Counted from the stretch's first letter, positions 32,873-41,749 are shown. The stretch is DNA of 64,000 nt from Streptomyces resistomycificus (GCF_001514265.1 NZ_KQ949004.1:121323-185322), one strand, 5' to 3'. Numbers and translations: made by a program. Notes: generated from the sequence alone by a model not told the origin.

Positions 32873-33574
32873 ATGAGCACTTCGGGCCGGGGGCTGCACG
32901 GCCAAGTACTGGACTCCCTCGGTCCCGCCATCACGGCCGGCGAGTACCCGCCGGGCAGTGTCCTGCGCACCGACGAACTGGCCCAGAGTTTCGACGTCTC
33001 ACGCTCCGTGATGCGCGAGGCGGTCCGGGTCCTGGAGTCCATGCACCTCGTCGAGTCCCGCCGCCGGGTGGGCGTGACGGTCCGTCCCACGAACGAGTGG
33101 AACGTCTACGACCCCCAGGTCATCCGCTGGCGCCTGGCCGGCGCCGACCGCCCACGCCAGCTGCGCTCCCTCACGGTGCTGCGCTCGGCCCTCGAACCGG
33201 TCGCCGCGGGCCTCGCGGCCAAGCACGCCACCGCGGAGCAGTGCGCCGAGCTCACCGAGTGCGCCCTCGGCATGGTCGCCCACTCACGCGGCCACCAGCT
33301 GGAGGGCTACCTGTTCCACGACATCGCCTTCCACCGCGTGATCCTCAACGCCTCAGGCAACGAGATGTTCGCCCGTCTCGGCGACGTGGTCGCCGAAGTC
33401 CTGGCCGGCCGCACCCACCACGAGGTCATGTTCGAAGACCCGCTCCCGGCCGCCGTCACCCTCCACGTCCAGGTCGCGGAGGCGGTCCGCGCGGGCGACG
33501 CGGCCCGCGCCGAGGAACTCACGCGTCAGATCACGGTCGGCGCCCTGGAGGAACTCGACATCCTGGCCCCGTAG
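32873..33574 (+). CDS. gntR: GntR/FadR-type regulator of gluconate use
   Basis: 233 residues. The winged helix (LRTDELAQSFDVSRSVMREA) is followed by an FCD domain whose Asp/His ligands are visible in FHDIAFHRVILNASGN and LHVQVAEAVR. It is divergent from the gluconate kinase/permease operon and likely represses it, released by gluconate or 6-phosphogluconate. TACGCT ends six bases before the ATG, so the mRNA is probably leaderless. It meets the convergent YchJ-like gene with a 3-bp gap. Confidence 0.85.
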   Translation: MSTSGRGLHGQVLDSLGPAITAGEYPPGSVLRTDELAQSFDVSRSVMREAVRVLESMHLVESRRRVGVTVRPTNEWNVYDPQVIRWRLAGADRPRQLRSLTVLRSALEPVAAGLAAKHATAEQCAELTECALGMVAHSRGHQLEGYLFHDIAFHRVILNASGNEMFARLGDVVAEVLAGRTHHEVMFEDPLPAAVTLHVQVAEAVRAGDAARAEELTRQITVGALEELDILAP

Positions 33575-33577
33575 GCC

Positions 33578-33952
33578 CTACCCGTCGAGAAACTCCCCGT
33601 CCACGTACACCCAGGCCCCCGCCACCCGCTCGAACCGGCTCCGCTCATGCAGCGAACCGCCCCGGAACGAGGCACGGAAGGTCACGGTCCCCACGGAGTG
33701 GAACGCCGATCCGTCACTCGTGTCCAGGATCTCCAGCCCCGCCCACCGCATCCCCGGATCGAACTCGACCCGCGCCGGCCGCGTCCGCGGATGCCAGGTC
33801 CGCAGCAGATACCCCTCGTCCTGCCGCACGAAGGCGCAGTAGCGCGACCGCATGAGGGCCTCGGCGGTGGGGGCGGCGGTACCGGAGTGGTAGCGGCCGC
33901 AGCACGCGTCGTAGGCCTGGGGCAGCCCGCACGGGCAGGAGCGCTTGGTCAT
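33578..33952 (-). CDS. YchJ-family (UPF0225) SEC-C motif protein
   Basis: 124 residues. The N-terminal CPCGLPQAYDACCGRYHSG is a SEC-C-like zinc motif; the rest (EALMRSRYCAF, YLLRTWHP) is the YchJ middle domain of NTF2-like fold. Role unknown. ATG 33952 gives the usual MTKRSCPCG start; ATG 33961 lies four bases from the stop of the aminopeptidase gene, so the two are coupled. Confidence 0.85.
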   Translation of the reverse strand: MTKRSCPCGLPQAYDACCGRYHSGTAAPTAEALMRSRYCAFVRQDEGYLLRTWHPRTRPARVEFDPGMRWAGLEILDTSDGSAFHSVGTVTFRASFRGGSLHERSRFERVAGAWVYVDGEFLDG

Positions 33953-33965
33953 GCCCGCCATTGTG

Positions 33966-35309
33966 CTAGACGGCCGCCCGCCGCTCCGGCAGGGGCAGCG
34001 GCGGCAGCGCCGCCCCGTACACCCACGCCTCGAACACCTCGTCCAACGGCTCCGCCGCGAACCGCGCCGCGTGCGCCGTGAACGTCGTCGTGTTCACCGC
34101 CCCGCCCCGGTGCTGCGAGGCCCAGCCGCGCAGCATCCGGAAGAAGTCGGCGTCGCCCATCGCGCACCGCAGTGCGTGCAGGGTGAGGCCGCCGCGTTCG
34201 TAGAGCCGGTCGTCGAACATGGCCTTGCGGCCGGGGTCGGCGAGCCGCAGATCCTGGGGCAGCGAGGACAGCAACCGGTGCGCCGCGGCGGCGAGTTGGT
34301 GGGTGGTACGGCCGCCGGAGCGCTCCGACCACAGCCACTCCGCGTACTTCGCGAACCCCTCGTTGAGCCAGATGTGCCGCCAGTCGGCGATGGACACGCT
34401 GTTGCCGAACCACTGGTGGGCCAGCTCGTGCGCGACCAGCCGCTCCGAACCCCGCGCCCCGTCCACGTGGTTGGCGCCGAACAGCGACAACCCCTGTGCC
34501 TCGACGGGGACGTCGAGCTCCTCCTCGGTCACCACGACCGCGTACTCGTCGAACGGGTAGGGCCCGAACAACTCCTGGAACAGCTCCATCATCCGGGGCT
34601 GGCGGGCGAAGTCCCGGGAGAACTCCGGCAGCAGATGCGCCGGGATGTGCCCGTGCTGCGGCACCCCGCCCGGCCCCGGATCACCCAGCAGCACCGTCTG
34701 GTACTTGCCGATCGACAGCCCGACCAGATAGCTGGACGTCGGCGCGGACTGCTCGTACACCCAGGTCGTCGTCGACGCCTTCGTCGTACGGGTCAACAGG
34801 CGGCCGCCCGCCACCACCGCGTACGCGGACGGCGTGGTGACCGAGATCTGGTACGAGGCCTTGTCGGCCGGCCGGTCGTTACACGGGTACCAGGACGGCG
34901 CCCCGACGGGCTGGCTCGCCACCAGCGCCCCGTCCTCCAGCTCCTCCCAGCCGAGCCCTCCCCAGGGGCTGTTCACCGGCCGGGGATTGCCCGACCAGTG
35001 GATCTCCACGGTGAAGGCGGCCCCGGCGCGCAGCGGCTTGGCCGGGCGCAGACGCAGCCGCCCGCCCCGGTGCGTGTACTGCGGTTGCCGGCCGTCCACC
35101 CGCACCCGGCCGATCTTGAAGTCGGCGAGGTTCAGCACGAACTCGGCGAGCGGCGACCGCCCGGCTATGGCGTTGATCCGGGCCGTCCCCGACAGCCGGT
35201 TGGGACCGGGGCGGTAGTCCAGCGCGAGCTCGTAGCGGTGCACCCGGTAGCGGGGATCGCCGTTGGCCGGAAAATACGGGTCCGGACCCACTGCCTGCTG
35301 AACGGTCAC
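33966..35309 (-). CDS. M1-family zinc aminopeptidase
   Basis: 447 residues from GTG 35309; an in-frame GTG at 35390 overlaps the synthetase stop. The exopeptidase region is present as AQGLSLFG, and the zinc site is HELAHQWFGN with His294, His298 and Glu317 (NEGFAKYAE) in the right HExxH-x18-E spacing. At about half the length of PepN it lacks the C-terminal helical domain, as do other short M1 proteins. No signal peptide is evident. It follows the Pls-like synthetase on the same strand; in poly-lysine producers a zinc aminopeptidase next to pls degrades the polymer (recalled, not checked). Confidence 0.82.
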   Translation of the reverse strand: MTVQQAVGPDPYFPANGDPRYRVHRYELALDYRPGPNRLSGTARINAIAGRSPLAEFVLNLADFKIGRVRVDGRQPQYTHRGGRLRLRPAKPLRAGAAFTVEIHWSGNPRPVNSPWGGLGWEELEDGALVASQPVGAPSWYPCNDRPADKASYQISVTTPSAYAVVAGGRLLTRTTKASTTTWVYEQSAPTSSYLVGLSIGKYQTVLLGDPGPGGVPQHGHIPAHLLPEFSRDFARQPRMMELFQELFGPYPFDEYAVVVTEEELDVPVEAQGLSLFGANHVDGARGSERLVAHELAHQWFGNSVSIADWRHIWLNEGFAKYAEWLWSERSGGRTTHQLAAAAHRLLSSLPQDLRLADPGRKAMFDDRLYERGGLTLHALRCAMGDADFFRMLRGWASQHRGGAVNTTTFTAHAARFAAEPLDEVFEAWVYGAALPPLPLPERRAAV

Positions 35310-35377
35310 TGCTGCGTCTGCTCCCTGCGCTGTGCTCGGACTAGGTACGCCGCCCTCCCCCTCCGAGTGGCCCGCGC

Positions 35378-38300
35378 TCAGGGTCGCCACGCCTCGATCG
35401 GATTGCCCAGCCAGCGGGTGTCGTCGGGAACGGACTCCGCCGCCATGACCAGCGACGCGGGACCCAGGGTGGTACGGGCCCCGACCGTGCTGCCGGGCAG
35501 GACGATTCCGCCAGGACCCAGCGTCGCGCCCTCACGGAGGACCACAGTATCCGTCCGCAAGATCCGGTCGTGGAAGAGGTGCGTCTGCAGCACACAGCCC
35601 CGGTTGACGGTCGCCGCGTCCTCCAGCGTCACCAGGTCCGTCTCGGGCAGCCAGTAACTCTCCACCCACACGCCCCGGCCGATCCGCGCCCCCAGCCCGC
35701 GCAGCCACGCCGTCATCAGCGGCGTGCCCGGCACCGACCCGGCCAGCCACGGCACGGCCACCACCTCGACGAACGTGTCCGCCAGCTCGTTGCGCCACAC
35801 GAACGAGCTCCACAGCGGGTGCTCCCCGCTGTGGTGCCGCCCCACGAGCACCCACTTCGCCACGACGGACAGCACCGCCGCCGCGATCCCGGTCCCCAGC
35901 AGCACCAGCCCCGACACCAGCGCCGCCCAGGCGCCCAGCACGTCCGGCGAACCCAGCGCACACAGCGCCGCCACCGTCAGCACGGCCAGCCCCGCCGAGC
36001 AGAACACCGGCACGATCCGGCACAGCTCCACCAGCCCACGCGCCCACAGCAGCCGCGCCGGCGGATCGTAGGTCCGGCTCTGGTCACCCCCGGCCGCCGC
36101 ACGCGGCAGCTTCACCGGCGGCAGCCCCAGGTACGAGCTGCCCTTCTTCGCCTTCTTCGGCGTCGCCGACAGCACACCCACCAGCCCGCCGTCCGGCACC
36201 GACCGTCCCGGCGCGGTCATCCCGGAGTTCCCGAGGAAGGCCCGCCGCCCGATCTCCGCGCGCCCGATCCGCATCCAGCCACCACCGAGCTCGTACGGCG
36301 CGGTCAGGGTGTCGTCGGCCAGGAACGCGCCCTCGCCGACCGTCGTCAGGCTCGGCAGCGCCAGCACGGTCGACACCTCGGCACCCCGCCCGATCCGCAT
36401 CCCGAGCAGCCGCAGCCACACGGGCGTGGCCAGCCCGGCGTACAGCGGGAACAGCGTCTCCCGCGAGCGGTCCATGAGCTGCGTGACCGTCCAGGCCTGC
36501 CAGCCGATCCGACTGTGTGTGGGGTGCGTGCCCTCGCGCAGGCCGAGGCTCAGCAGGCGCACGGCGACCAGGAGCAGCAGCGCGTACGCCAGCCCGAAGG
36601 CGAGCGTCGCCGGGACGAGGGCGAGCGCGACACCGCTCGCGGTCAGGTCGGGGGTGACGAACCAGTGGCCCACCAGGAGCGCGGCGGCACCGGCCACCAC
36701 CGGCAGCGCACTGAGCGCGAAGCCGGTCACGCCGTACATCACGCGCCAGTACGTGCCGCGCACCGGCCGCTCCTTCGGCCAGTTCCGCTTGGCCTTGCCG
36801 AGCTTGACCGCGGGCGCGCCCGCCCAGCGCTGTCCGGTGGGGATCTGACCGGTGACCGCCGAGCCGGGCGCCACCTCGGCACGCTTGCCGACTCGGGCGC
36901 CGGGGAAGAGCATGCTGCGCGTGCCGACCACGGCGTGCGCACCGACCCTGACGGGCCCGATCTCCAGCCGGTCGCCGTCCAGCCACCAGCCGGACAGGTC
37001 CACCTCGGACTCCACCGCCGCGCCCCGCCCCAGCCTCAGCATGCCGGTGACCGGCGGCAGCGAGTGCAGGTCCACGTCAGGGCCGACCTTGGCGCCGAGT
37101 GCCCGCGCGTACCGTTCCAGCCACGAACCGGTCAGCGAGGTCGCCCCGCTGAACTCCGCCAGCCGCTCGGCGGCCCACAGCCGCAGATGCACGCCGCCAC
37201 CCCGCGGGTACCGCCCCGGCCGCACCGCCCGCAGCAGCAGCCGGGCGCCACCCGCGGCGATCGCGAGCCGCCCGGGCGGGGTGAAGAGGAGGACGGCGCC
37301 GGCCGCGACGACCCACCAGGGAGCCGTCGGCAGCCAGGCGTACGCGGGCAGCAGGTTCCCGAGGGCGGCCAGCGTCACGCTCCAGCGCAGCCCGAGCAGG
37401 GTGAACAGGGGGAGGAGAAGCAGGAGTTGCAGCACCTGGGCGCGGACCGGGACCGGCGCGATCAGCCGCTCGGCGCCGTCGTCCTGCGCCGACGCCTCCA
37501 GGCGCCGGGCCAGCTTGCGCAGCACGGGCTGCTGGTAGACGTCGAGCACGGCGGCGCTCGGGTAGCGCGAGCGCAGCCGGGTGGTCAGCTGGGCGGCGGC
37601 GAGGCTGCTGCCGCCGATCGCGAAGAAGTCGTCCCGCGCGCTCGACACGGGGATGCCGAGGACCTCGCTCCACTGTTCGGCCAGCCACGCCTCGGTGCCG
37701 TAGAGCTGCTCGGCCGGGCCGCCGGTCTCCAGCTCCTTCAGCGGCCAGGGCAGGGCGCCGCGGTCGACCTTGCCGCTGGTCCGGGTCGGCAGCTCGGCCA
37801 CCGGCGCGAGCAGGGGCACGAGCGCGGCGGGCAGCTCGGCGCGCAGCCTCTCCACGGCCGCCGCGTGGTCCCACCCGTCCTGGGTGACGACGTACCCGAC
37901 GAGCAGCTGGTTGCCGCCGCGTGCGGTGCGCACGGCGGCCGCCGCTCCCGCCACCCCGGGCAGCGCCTGCAAGGCCGCGTCCACCTCACCGAGCTCGATG
38001 CGCCGCCCGCCGAGCTTGATCTGCTCGTCGGCCCGCCCGAGGAAGACCAGCCCCTCGGGCTCCGCCTTGACGAGGTCCCCGCTGCGGTACGCCCGTTCCC
38101 ATCCCAGGGACTCCAGCGGGGCGTACTTCTCCGCGTCCTTCCCGGCGTCGAGATACCGCGCGAGCCCGACCCCGCCGATCACCAGCTGACCGCTGCCGCC
38201 CATCGCCACCGGCTCCCCGGCCTCGTCGACGACGGCCAGCTCCCAGCCGTCCAGCGGCAGCCCGATCCGGATCGGCTCCTCGCCGCTCATCAGCGACGCG

Positions 38301-39250
38301 CAGGCCACGACGGTCGCCTCGGTGGGTCCGTAGGTGTTCCAGACCTCGCGCCCCTCCGTCACCAGCCGCTGCGTCAGCTCCGGCGGACAGGCCTCACCGC
38401 CGAAGATCAGCAGCCGTACGTCGTTCAGGGTCTCCGGTTCCCACAGGGCGGCCAGCGTCGGCACCGTCGACACGACGGTGATCTCCTGCTCGACCAGCCA
38501 GGGCCCGAGATCGGCACCGCTCCTGACCTGCGCGCGCGGCACCGGCACCAGACAGGCCCCGTACCGCCACGCCAGCCACATCTCCTCGCAGGACGCGTCG
38601 AACGCGACCGACAGCCCGGCCATGACCCGGTCGCCGGGCCCGATCGGCTCCTCGGTGAGGAACAGCGAGGCCTCGGCGTCCACGAACGCGGCGGCGCTGC
38701 GGTGGCTGACGGCGACGCCCTTGGGCTTCCCGGTGGAACCGGAGGTGAAGATGATCCACGCGTCGTGCTCCACGCCCGGCCGGGCCGCGGGAAGGCCGCT
38801 CTCGGAGACGACGGCGATCTCGAGCCCGTCCCCGACGACGGCCCGCACCTCCGCCTCCCCGAACACCAGCTCGGCCCGCTCGTCGGGATCCTCGGCGTCC
38901 ACCGGCACGTAGGCGGCCCCGGCGGCCAGTACGGCGAGGATCGCCACGTACAGCTCGTTGGTGCCGGACGGCACCCGCACGCCCACCCGGTCGCCCAGCC
39001 CGACCCCGGCGGCGTCGAGCGTCCGCCGCAGGACCTCCACCTCGGCGGCGAGCTGCCGGTAGGTGAGCCGTGTCGTCCCGTCGTCCAGGGCGAGTTCGTC
39101 GGGATACGACCGTACGGAGGCGTCGAAGACGTCGACGAGGGTGCGCGGCGAGGCGGCCGGCCCCCCGGAGAAACGTGCCGTATCGCCGAACCGTTCGCGG
39201 ATCTCTTCGTCGAGCAGACCGAGAGCGCTGCTCTCGTGTATGGCTGCCAT
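35378..39250 (-). CDS. Pls/PosA-family single-module peptide synthetase (membrane)
   Basis: 1290 residues, close to the roughly 1320 of epsilon-poly-lysine synthetase. The adenylation domain spans about residues 35-510: FTSGSTGKPKGVAVSH, FDASCEEMWLAW, NTYGPTEATVV, YRSGDLVK, and TSGKVDRGALPW. A carrier domain follows with Ser549 in GGSSL. The rest alternates membrane helices with left-handed beta-helix-like acyltransferase segments, the Pls/PosA layout. There is no thioesterase. Asp218 binds the alpha-amine; Glu222 in the pocket suggests a basic amino acid (inference). It would make an isopeptide-linked homopolymer or small amide. GAGGA precedes the ATG. Confidence 0.85.
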   Translation of the reverse strand: MAAIHESSALGLLDEEIRERFGDTARFSGGPAASPRTLVDVFDASVRSYPDELALDDGTTRLTYRQLAAEVEVLRRTLDAAGVGLGDRVGVRVPSGTNELYVAILAVLAAGAAYVPVDAEDPDERAELVFGEAEVRAVVGDGLEIAVVSESGLPAARPGVEHDAWIIFTSGSTGKPKGVAVSHRSAAAFVDAEASLFLTEEPIGPGDRVMAGLSVAFDASCEEMWLAWRYGACLVPVPRAQVRSGADLGPWLVEQEITVVSTVPTLAALWEPETLNDVRLLIFGGEACPPELTQRLVTEGREVWNTYGPTEATVVACASLMSGEEPIRIGLPLDGWELAVVDEAGEPVAMGGSGQLVIGGVGLARYLDAGKDAEKYAPLESLGWERAYRSGDLVKAEPEGLVFLGRADEQIKLGGRRIELGEVDAALQALPGVAGAAAAVRTARGGNQLLVGYVVTQDGWDHAAAVERLRAELPAALVPLLAPVAELPTRTSGKVDRGALPWPLKELETGGPAEQLYGTEAWLAEQWSEVLGIPVSSARDDFFAIGGSSLAAAQLTTRLRSRYPSAAVLDVYQQPVLRKLARRLEASAQDDGAERLIAPVPVRAQVLQLLLLLPLFTLLGLRWSVTLAALGNLLPAYAWLPTAPWWVVAAGAVLLFTPPGRLAIAAGGARLLLRAVRPGRYPRGGGVHLRLWAAERLAEFSGATSLTGSWLERYARALGAKVGPDVDLHSLPPVTGMLRLGRGAAVESEVDLSGWWLDGDRLEIGPVRVGAHAVVGTRSMLFPGARVGKRAEVAPGSAVTGQIPTGQRWAGAPAVKLGKAKRNWPKERPVRGTYWRVMYGVTGFALSALPVVAGAAALLVGHWFVTPDLTASGVALALVPATLAFGLAYALLLLVAVRLLSLGLREGTHPTHSRIGWQAWTVTQLMDRSRETLFPLYAGLATPVWLRLLGMRIGRGAEVSTVLALPSLTTVGEGAFLADDTLTAPYELGGGWMRIGRAEIGRRAFLGNSGMTAPGRSVPDGGLVGVLSATPKKAKKGSSYLGLPPVKLPRAAAGGDQSRTYDPPARLLWARGLVELCRIVPVFCSAGLAVLTVAALCALGSPDVLGAWAALVSGLVLLGTGIAAAVLSVVAKWVLVGRHHSGEHPLWSSFVWRNELADTFVEVVAVPWLAGSVPGTPLMTAWLRGLGARIGRGVWVESYWLPETDLVTLEDAATVNRGCVLQTHLFHDRILRTDTVVLREGATLGPGGIVLPGSTVGARTTLGPASLVMAAESVPDDTRWLGNPIEAWRP

Positions 39251-39475
39251 CGGGTCCTCGCGTCTCCATCCCGGAGCCTCCGGGGCGCTGGCGGGGCCCG
39301 CAGGTCTGCCTGGGGTTGTCCGGCTCCAGCCCGTAACAAGCCGGAAATTTTAGTACGACGCTAGGCTCGCCCCCTTCTGTCAGCCACCCGGCAAGGCCGT
39401 TCGGGGTGTTCGGCGCACCGGCGCCGGGGCGCTGACCTGGTGATCTTCACGCTCGGGAGAGATGCCCCACACAAC

Positions 39476-39513
39476 GAGCGAGGGCCGCGATCCAGTGATC
39501 GCGGCCCTCGCTC
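39476..39513 (-). terminator. tRNA-Leu terminator, 17-bp perfect stem
   Basis: Arms 39476-39492 and 39497-39513 are fully complementary with the loop CAGT, nine bases past the 3' end of the tRNA gene on the minus strand. Placement immediately after the tRNA indicates a factor-independent terminator. Confidence 0.8.
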
Positions 39514-39521
39514 ATCTCGTG

Positions 39522-39606
39522 TGTCCGAGGGGGGACTTGAACCCCCACGCCCGATAAAGGGCACTAGCACCTCAAGCTAGCGCGTCTGCCATTCCGCCAC
39601 CCGGAC
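39522..39606 (-). tRNA. tRNA-Leu (anticodon GAG)
   Basis: An 85-nt class II tRNA. The acceptor stem GTCCGGG pairs with CTCGGAC, with discriminator A. The anticodon arm is CTAGC-TTGAGGT-GCTAG with anticodon GAG, reading CUC/CUU leucine codons, which dominate in GC-rich genomes. A long variable arm (TGCCC..GGGCG) and the T arm GGGGGTTCAAGTCCCCC are complete. CCA is not encoded, as usual in Streptomyces. It stands alone between the peptide synthetase and an M20 peptidase gene. Confidence 0.97.
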
Positions 39607-39806
39607 AAGGTGTCTGTCGTGCGGGGTTGCCCCCGCGGCGACGAAGGAAACATTACCAGGCTTTCGAGTGCCCCCCGATCACCCCCCGAAGCGCCCCGGT
39701 CGTGCGTGAACGACGTGTGACGGGCCGGGACCGGTCTTGGGGTGGGAGCCCCGGGAGGGGGAGGATGAGGGGAACCACCAGCAGTGACGGCGCGGGAGGA
39801 AGCAGC

Positions 39807-41132
39807 GTGAGCGAGTCGGACAGGGCCAGGGGCGTCACCGGCGAGGACGAGGTCGTGGACCTCTGCCGTGAGCTGATCCAGATCGACACCAGCAACTACG
39901 GCGACCACTCGGGCCCAGGCGAGCGCAAGGCGGCCGAGTACGTCGCCGAGAAGCTCGCCGAGGTGGGGCTCGAACCGCAGATCTTCGAGTCGCACCCGGG
40001 GCGCGCGTCCACCGTGGCCCGCATCGAGGGGGAGGACCCGTCCCGGCCGGCGCTGCTCATCCACGGTCACACCGACGTGGTGCCGGCCAACGCGGTCGAC
40101 TGGACCCACCACCCCTTCTCCGGCGAGATCGCGGACGGCTGCGTGTGGGGCCGTGGCGCGGTCGACATGAAGGACATGGACGCGATGACCCTCGCGGTCG
40201 TCCGGGACCGGCTGCGCAGCGGGCGCAAGCCGCCCCGGGACATCGTCCTGGCCTTCCTCGCCGACGAGGAGGCGGGCGGCACGTACGGCGCCAAGCATCT
40301 CGTCAAGAACCACCCCGATCTCTTCGAGGGCGTCACCGAGGCCATCAGCGAGGTGGGCGGGTTCTCGTTCACGGTGAGCGAGGAGCGGCGGCTCTATCTG
40401 ATCCAGACGGCCGAGAAGGGCATGCACTGGATGAAGCTGACCGTGGCCGGCACCGCCGGACACGGATCGATGATCCACCGGGACAACGCCATCACCGAGC
40501 TGTCGGAGGCCGTCGCGCGGCTCGGCCGGCACACGTTCCCGGTGCGGGTCACCAAGACCACCCGGGCCTTCCTCGACGAACTCGGCGACGCGCTCGGCAC
40601 CGAGCTCGACCCGGAGGACATGGAGTCGACCCTGGCCCGGCTGGGCGGTATCGCCAAGCTGATCGGCGCGACCCTGCACAACACCGCCAACCCCACGCAG
40701 CTGGGCGCCGGTTACAAGGTCAACGTGATCCCCGGCGAGGCCACCGCGCACGTCGACGGGCGCTTCCTGCCCGGGCACGAGGAGGAGTTCCTCGCCGACC
40801 TCGACCGGATCCTCGGCCCGAAGGTGCGACGCGAGGACGTGCACTCCGACAAGGCGCTGGAGACCTCCTTCGACGGGGCGCTCGTGGCGGCGATGCAGTC
40901 GGCGCTCATCGCCGAGGACCCGACCGCGAAGGCCATCCCCTACATGCTCTCCGGCGGCACCGACGCCAAGTCCTTCGACGACCTCGGCATCCGGGGCTTC
41001 GGCTTCGCGCCGCTCAAGCTGCCGCCGGAGCTGGACTTCGCCGGGATGTTCCACGGTGTCGACGAGCGGGTGCCGGTGGAGGGGCTGCGTTTCGGCGTGC
41101 GGGTCCTGGACCGGTTCATCGAGGCGTCCTGA
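39807..41132 (+). CDS. M20-family zinc peptidase/deacylase
   Basis: 441 residues, cytoplasmic. The dinuclear metal site is read from HGHTDVVP, RGAVDMKD (bridging Asp), DEEAGG (Glu pair), and the late His in MFHGVDERVPV. A dimerisation lid domain sits in the middle (about 200-320). Relatives remove N-terminal amino acids or N-acyl groups (ArgE/DapE/CPG2 type); substrate open. GTG 39807 is preceded by GGAGGA; an ATG at 39765 is also in frame. Confidence 0.86.
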   Translation: MSESDRARGVTGEDEVVDLCRELIQIDTSNYGDHSGPGERKAAEYVAEKLAEVGLEPQIFESHPGRASTVARIEGEDPSRPALLIHGHTDVVPANAVDWTHHPFSGEIADGCVWGRGAVDMKDMDAMTLAVVRDRLRSGRKPPRDIVLAFLADEEAGGTYGAKHLVKNHPDLFEGVTEAISEVGGFSFTVSEERRLYLIQTAEKGMHWMKLTVAGTAGHGSMIHRDNAITELSEAVARLGRHTFPVRVTKTTRAFLDELGDALGTELDPEDMESTLARLGGIAKLIGATLHNTANPTQLGAGYKVNVIPGEATAHVDGRFLPGHEEEFLADLDRILGPKVRREDVHSDKALETSFDGALVAAMQSALIAEDPTAKAIPYMLSGGTDAKSFDDLGIRGFGFAPLKLPPELDFAGMFHGVDERVPVEGLRFGVRVLDRFIEAS

Positions 41133-41244
41133 ATTGCCACACTGAAACGACACTCCACTATTCGCTCGAATGTACGGAACCGACTGGGAAGAGTGAATGC
41201 GACGATAAGCTCGTAGCTCCATTACTCCCTCCTCGTTACAGGTG

Positions 41245-41270
41245 ATGCGATCCGCTACTTGGGATCGCAT
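41245..41270 (+). promoter_or_regulatory. Leader hairpin of chpH
   Basis: ATGCGATCC (41245-41253) pairs perfectly with GGATCGCAT (41262-41270) around an 8-base loop, ending just before the ribosome site AGGAGGA. It could stabilise the mRNA or set translation rate. The promoter itself (expected to be BldN-dependent in Streptomyces) was not identified with confidence. Confidence 0.5.
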
Positions 41271-41288
41271 TGCCAACTAGGAGGAATA

Positions 41289-41522
41289 ATGATCAAGAAG
41301 GTCGTCGCCGCTGCGGCTGCCACTGGCGGTCTGGTTCTCGCGGGCGCGGGCATGGCCGTCGCCGACTCGGGTGCGCAGGGTGCCGCCGTGCACTCCCCGG
41401 GCGTTCTTTCCGGCAACGTGGTCCAGGTGCCCGTTCACGTCCCGGTGAACGTCTGCGGCAACACGGTCTCCGTGATCGGGCTGCTGAACCCCGCCTTCGG
41501 CAACACCTGCATCAACAACTGA
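41289..41522 (+). CDS. chpH: Short chaplin ChpH
   Basis: 77-residue secreted amphipathic protein that coats aerial hyphae and lowers surface tension. A signal peptide ends at AVA-DSG (residue 25). The mature chaplin domain is about 50 residues: SPGVLSGNVVQVPVHVPVNV, CGNTV and a second Cys in NTCINN that make the disulfide. It is one of the chaplins expected to be sufficient for aerial growth in S. coelicolor. AGGAGGA gives strong translation. The length equals that of the known ChpH. Confidence 0.95.
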   Translation: MIKKVVAAAAATGGLVLAGAGMAVADSGAQGAAVHSPGVLSGNVVQVPVHVPVNVCGNTVSVIGLLNPAFGNTCINN

Positions 41523-41550
41523 CGTTGTGCCTCGCCCCGTGAAGGGCTGA

Positions 41551-41602
41551 GCCGGTCGGCTCCGGAGTGCGCGCCATGCGCTCCGGGGCCGACCGGCCTT
41601 TT
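41551..41602 (+). terminator. chpH terminator
   Basis: GCCGGTCGGC (41551-41560) pairs with GCCGACCGGC (41588-41597), with an inner TCCGGAG/CTCCGG stem, then CTTTT. It separates chpH from the chpC leader. Confidence 0.8.
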
Positions 41603-41624
41603 CGGAACGGTTCTTTTCCGGTGT

Positions 41625-41745
41625 CGAGGACTCGAACTCAGAACTCGAACGCAGGAACGCGGACTTCGAGAACTTGATCCTCGAGATCTCGAACGTCGAG
41701 AATGCGAACTTCGGGAATTCGGGACAAGGTCGAAGGCAGGGATTC
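41625..41745 (+). other. chpC leader with clustered TCGAA/TCGAGA motifs
   Basis: About eleven partly palindromic blocks of CTCGAA, TCGAGA or CTTCG type follow one another at 9-12 bp steps between the chpH terminator and the chpC start. The region is less GC-rich than the rest of the window. It could contain the chpC promoter and multiple regulator contacts, or be expanded simple sequence. No open frame here has a ribosome site. Confidence 0.5.
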
Positions 41746-41749
41746 AGTA

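Noticed and set aside
35570..39364. A 1264-codon plus-strand frame across the peptide synthetase gene
   Set aside because: Shadow of the synthetase, with Arg/Gln/His-rich composition and no family match; the minus-strand protein has all catalytic motifs.
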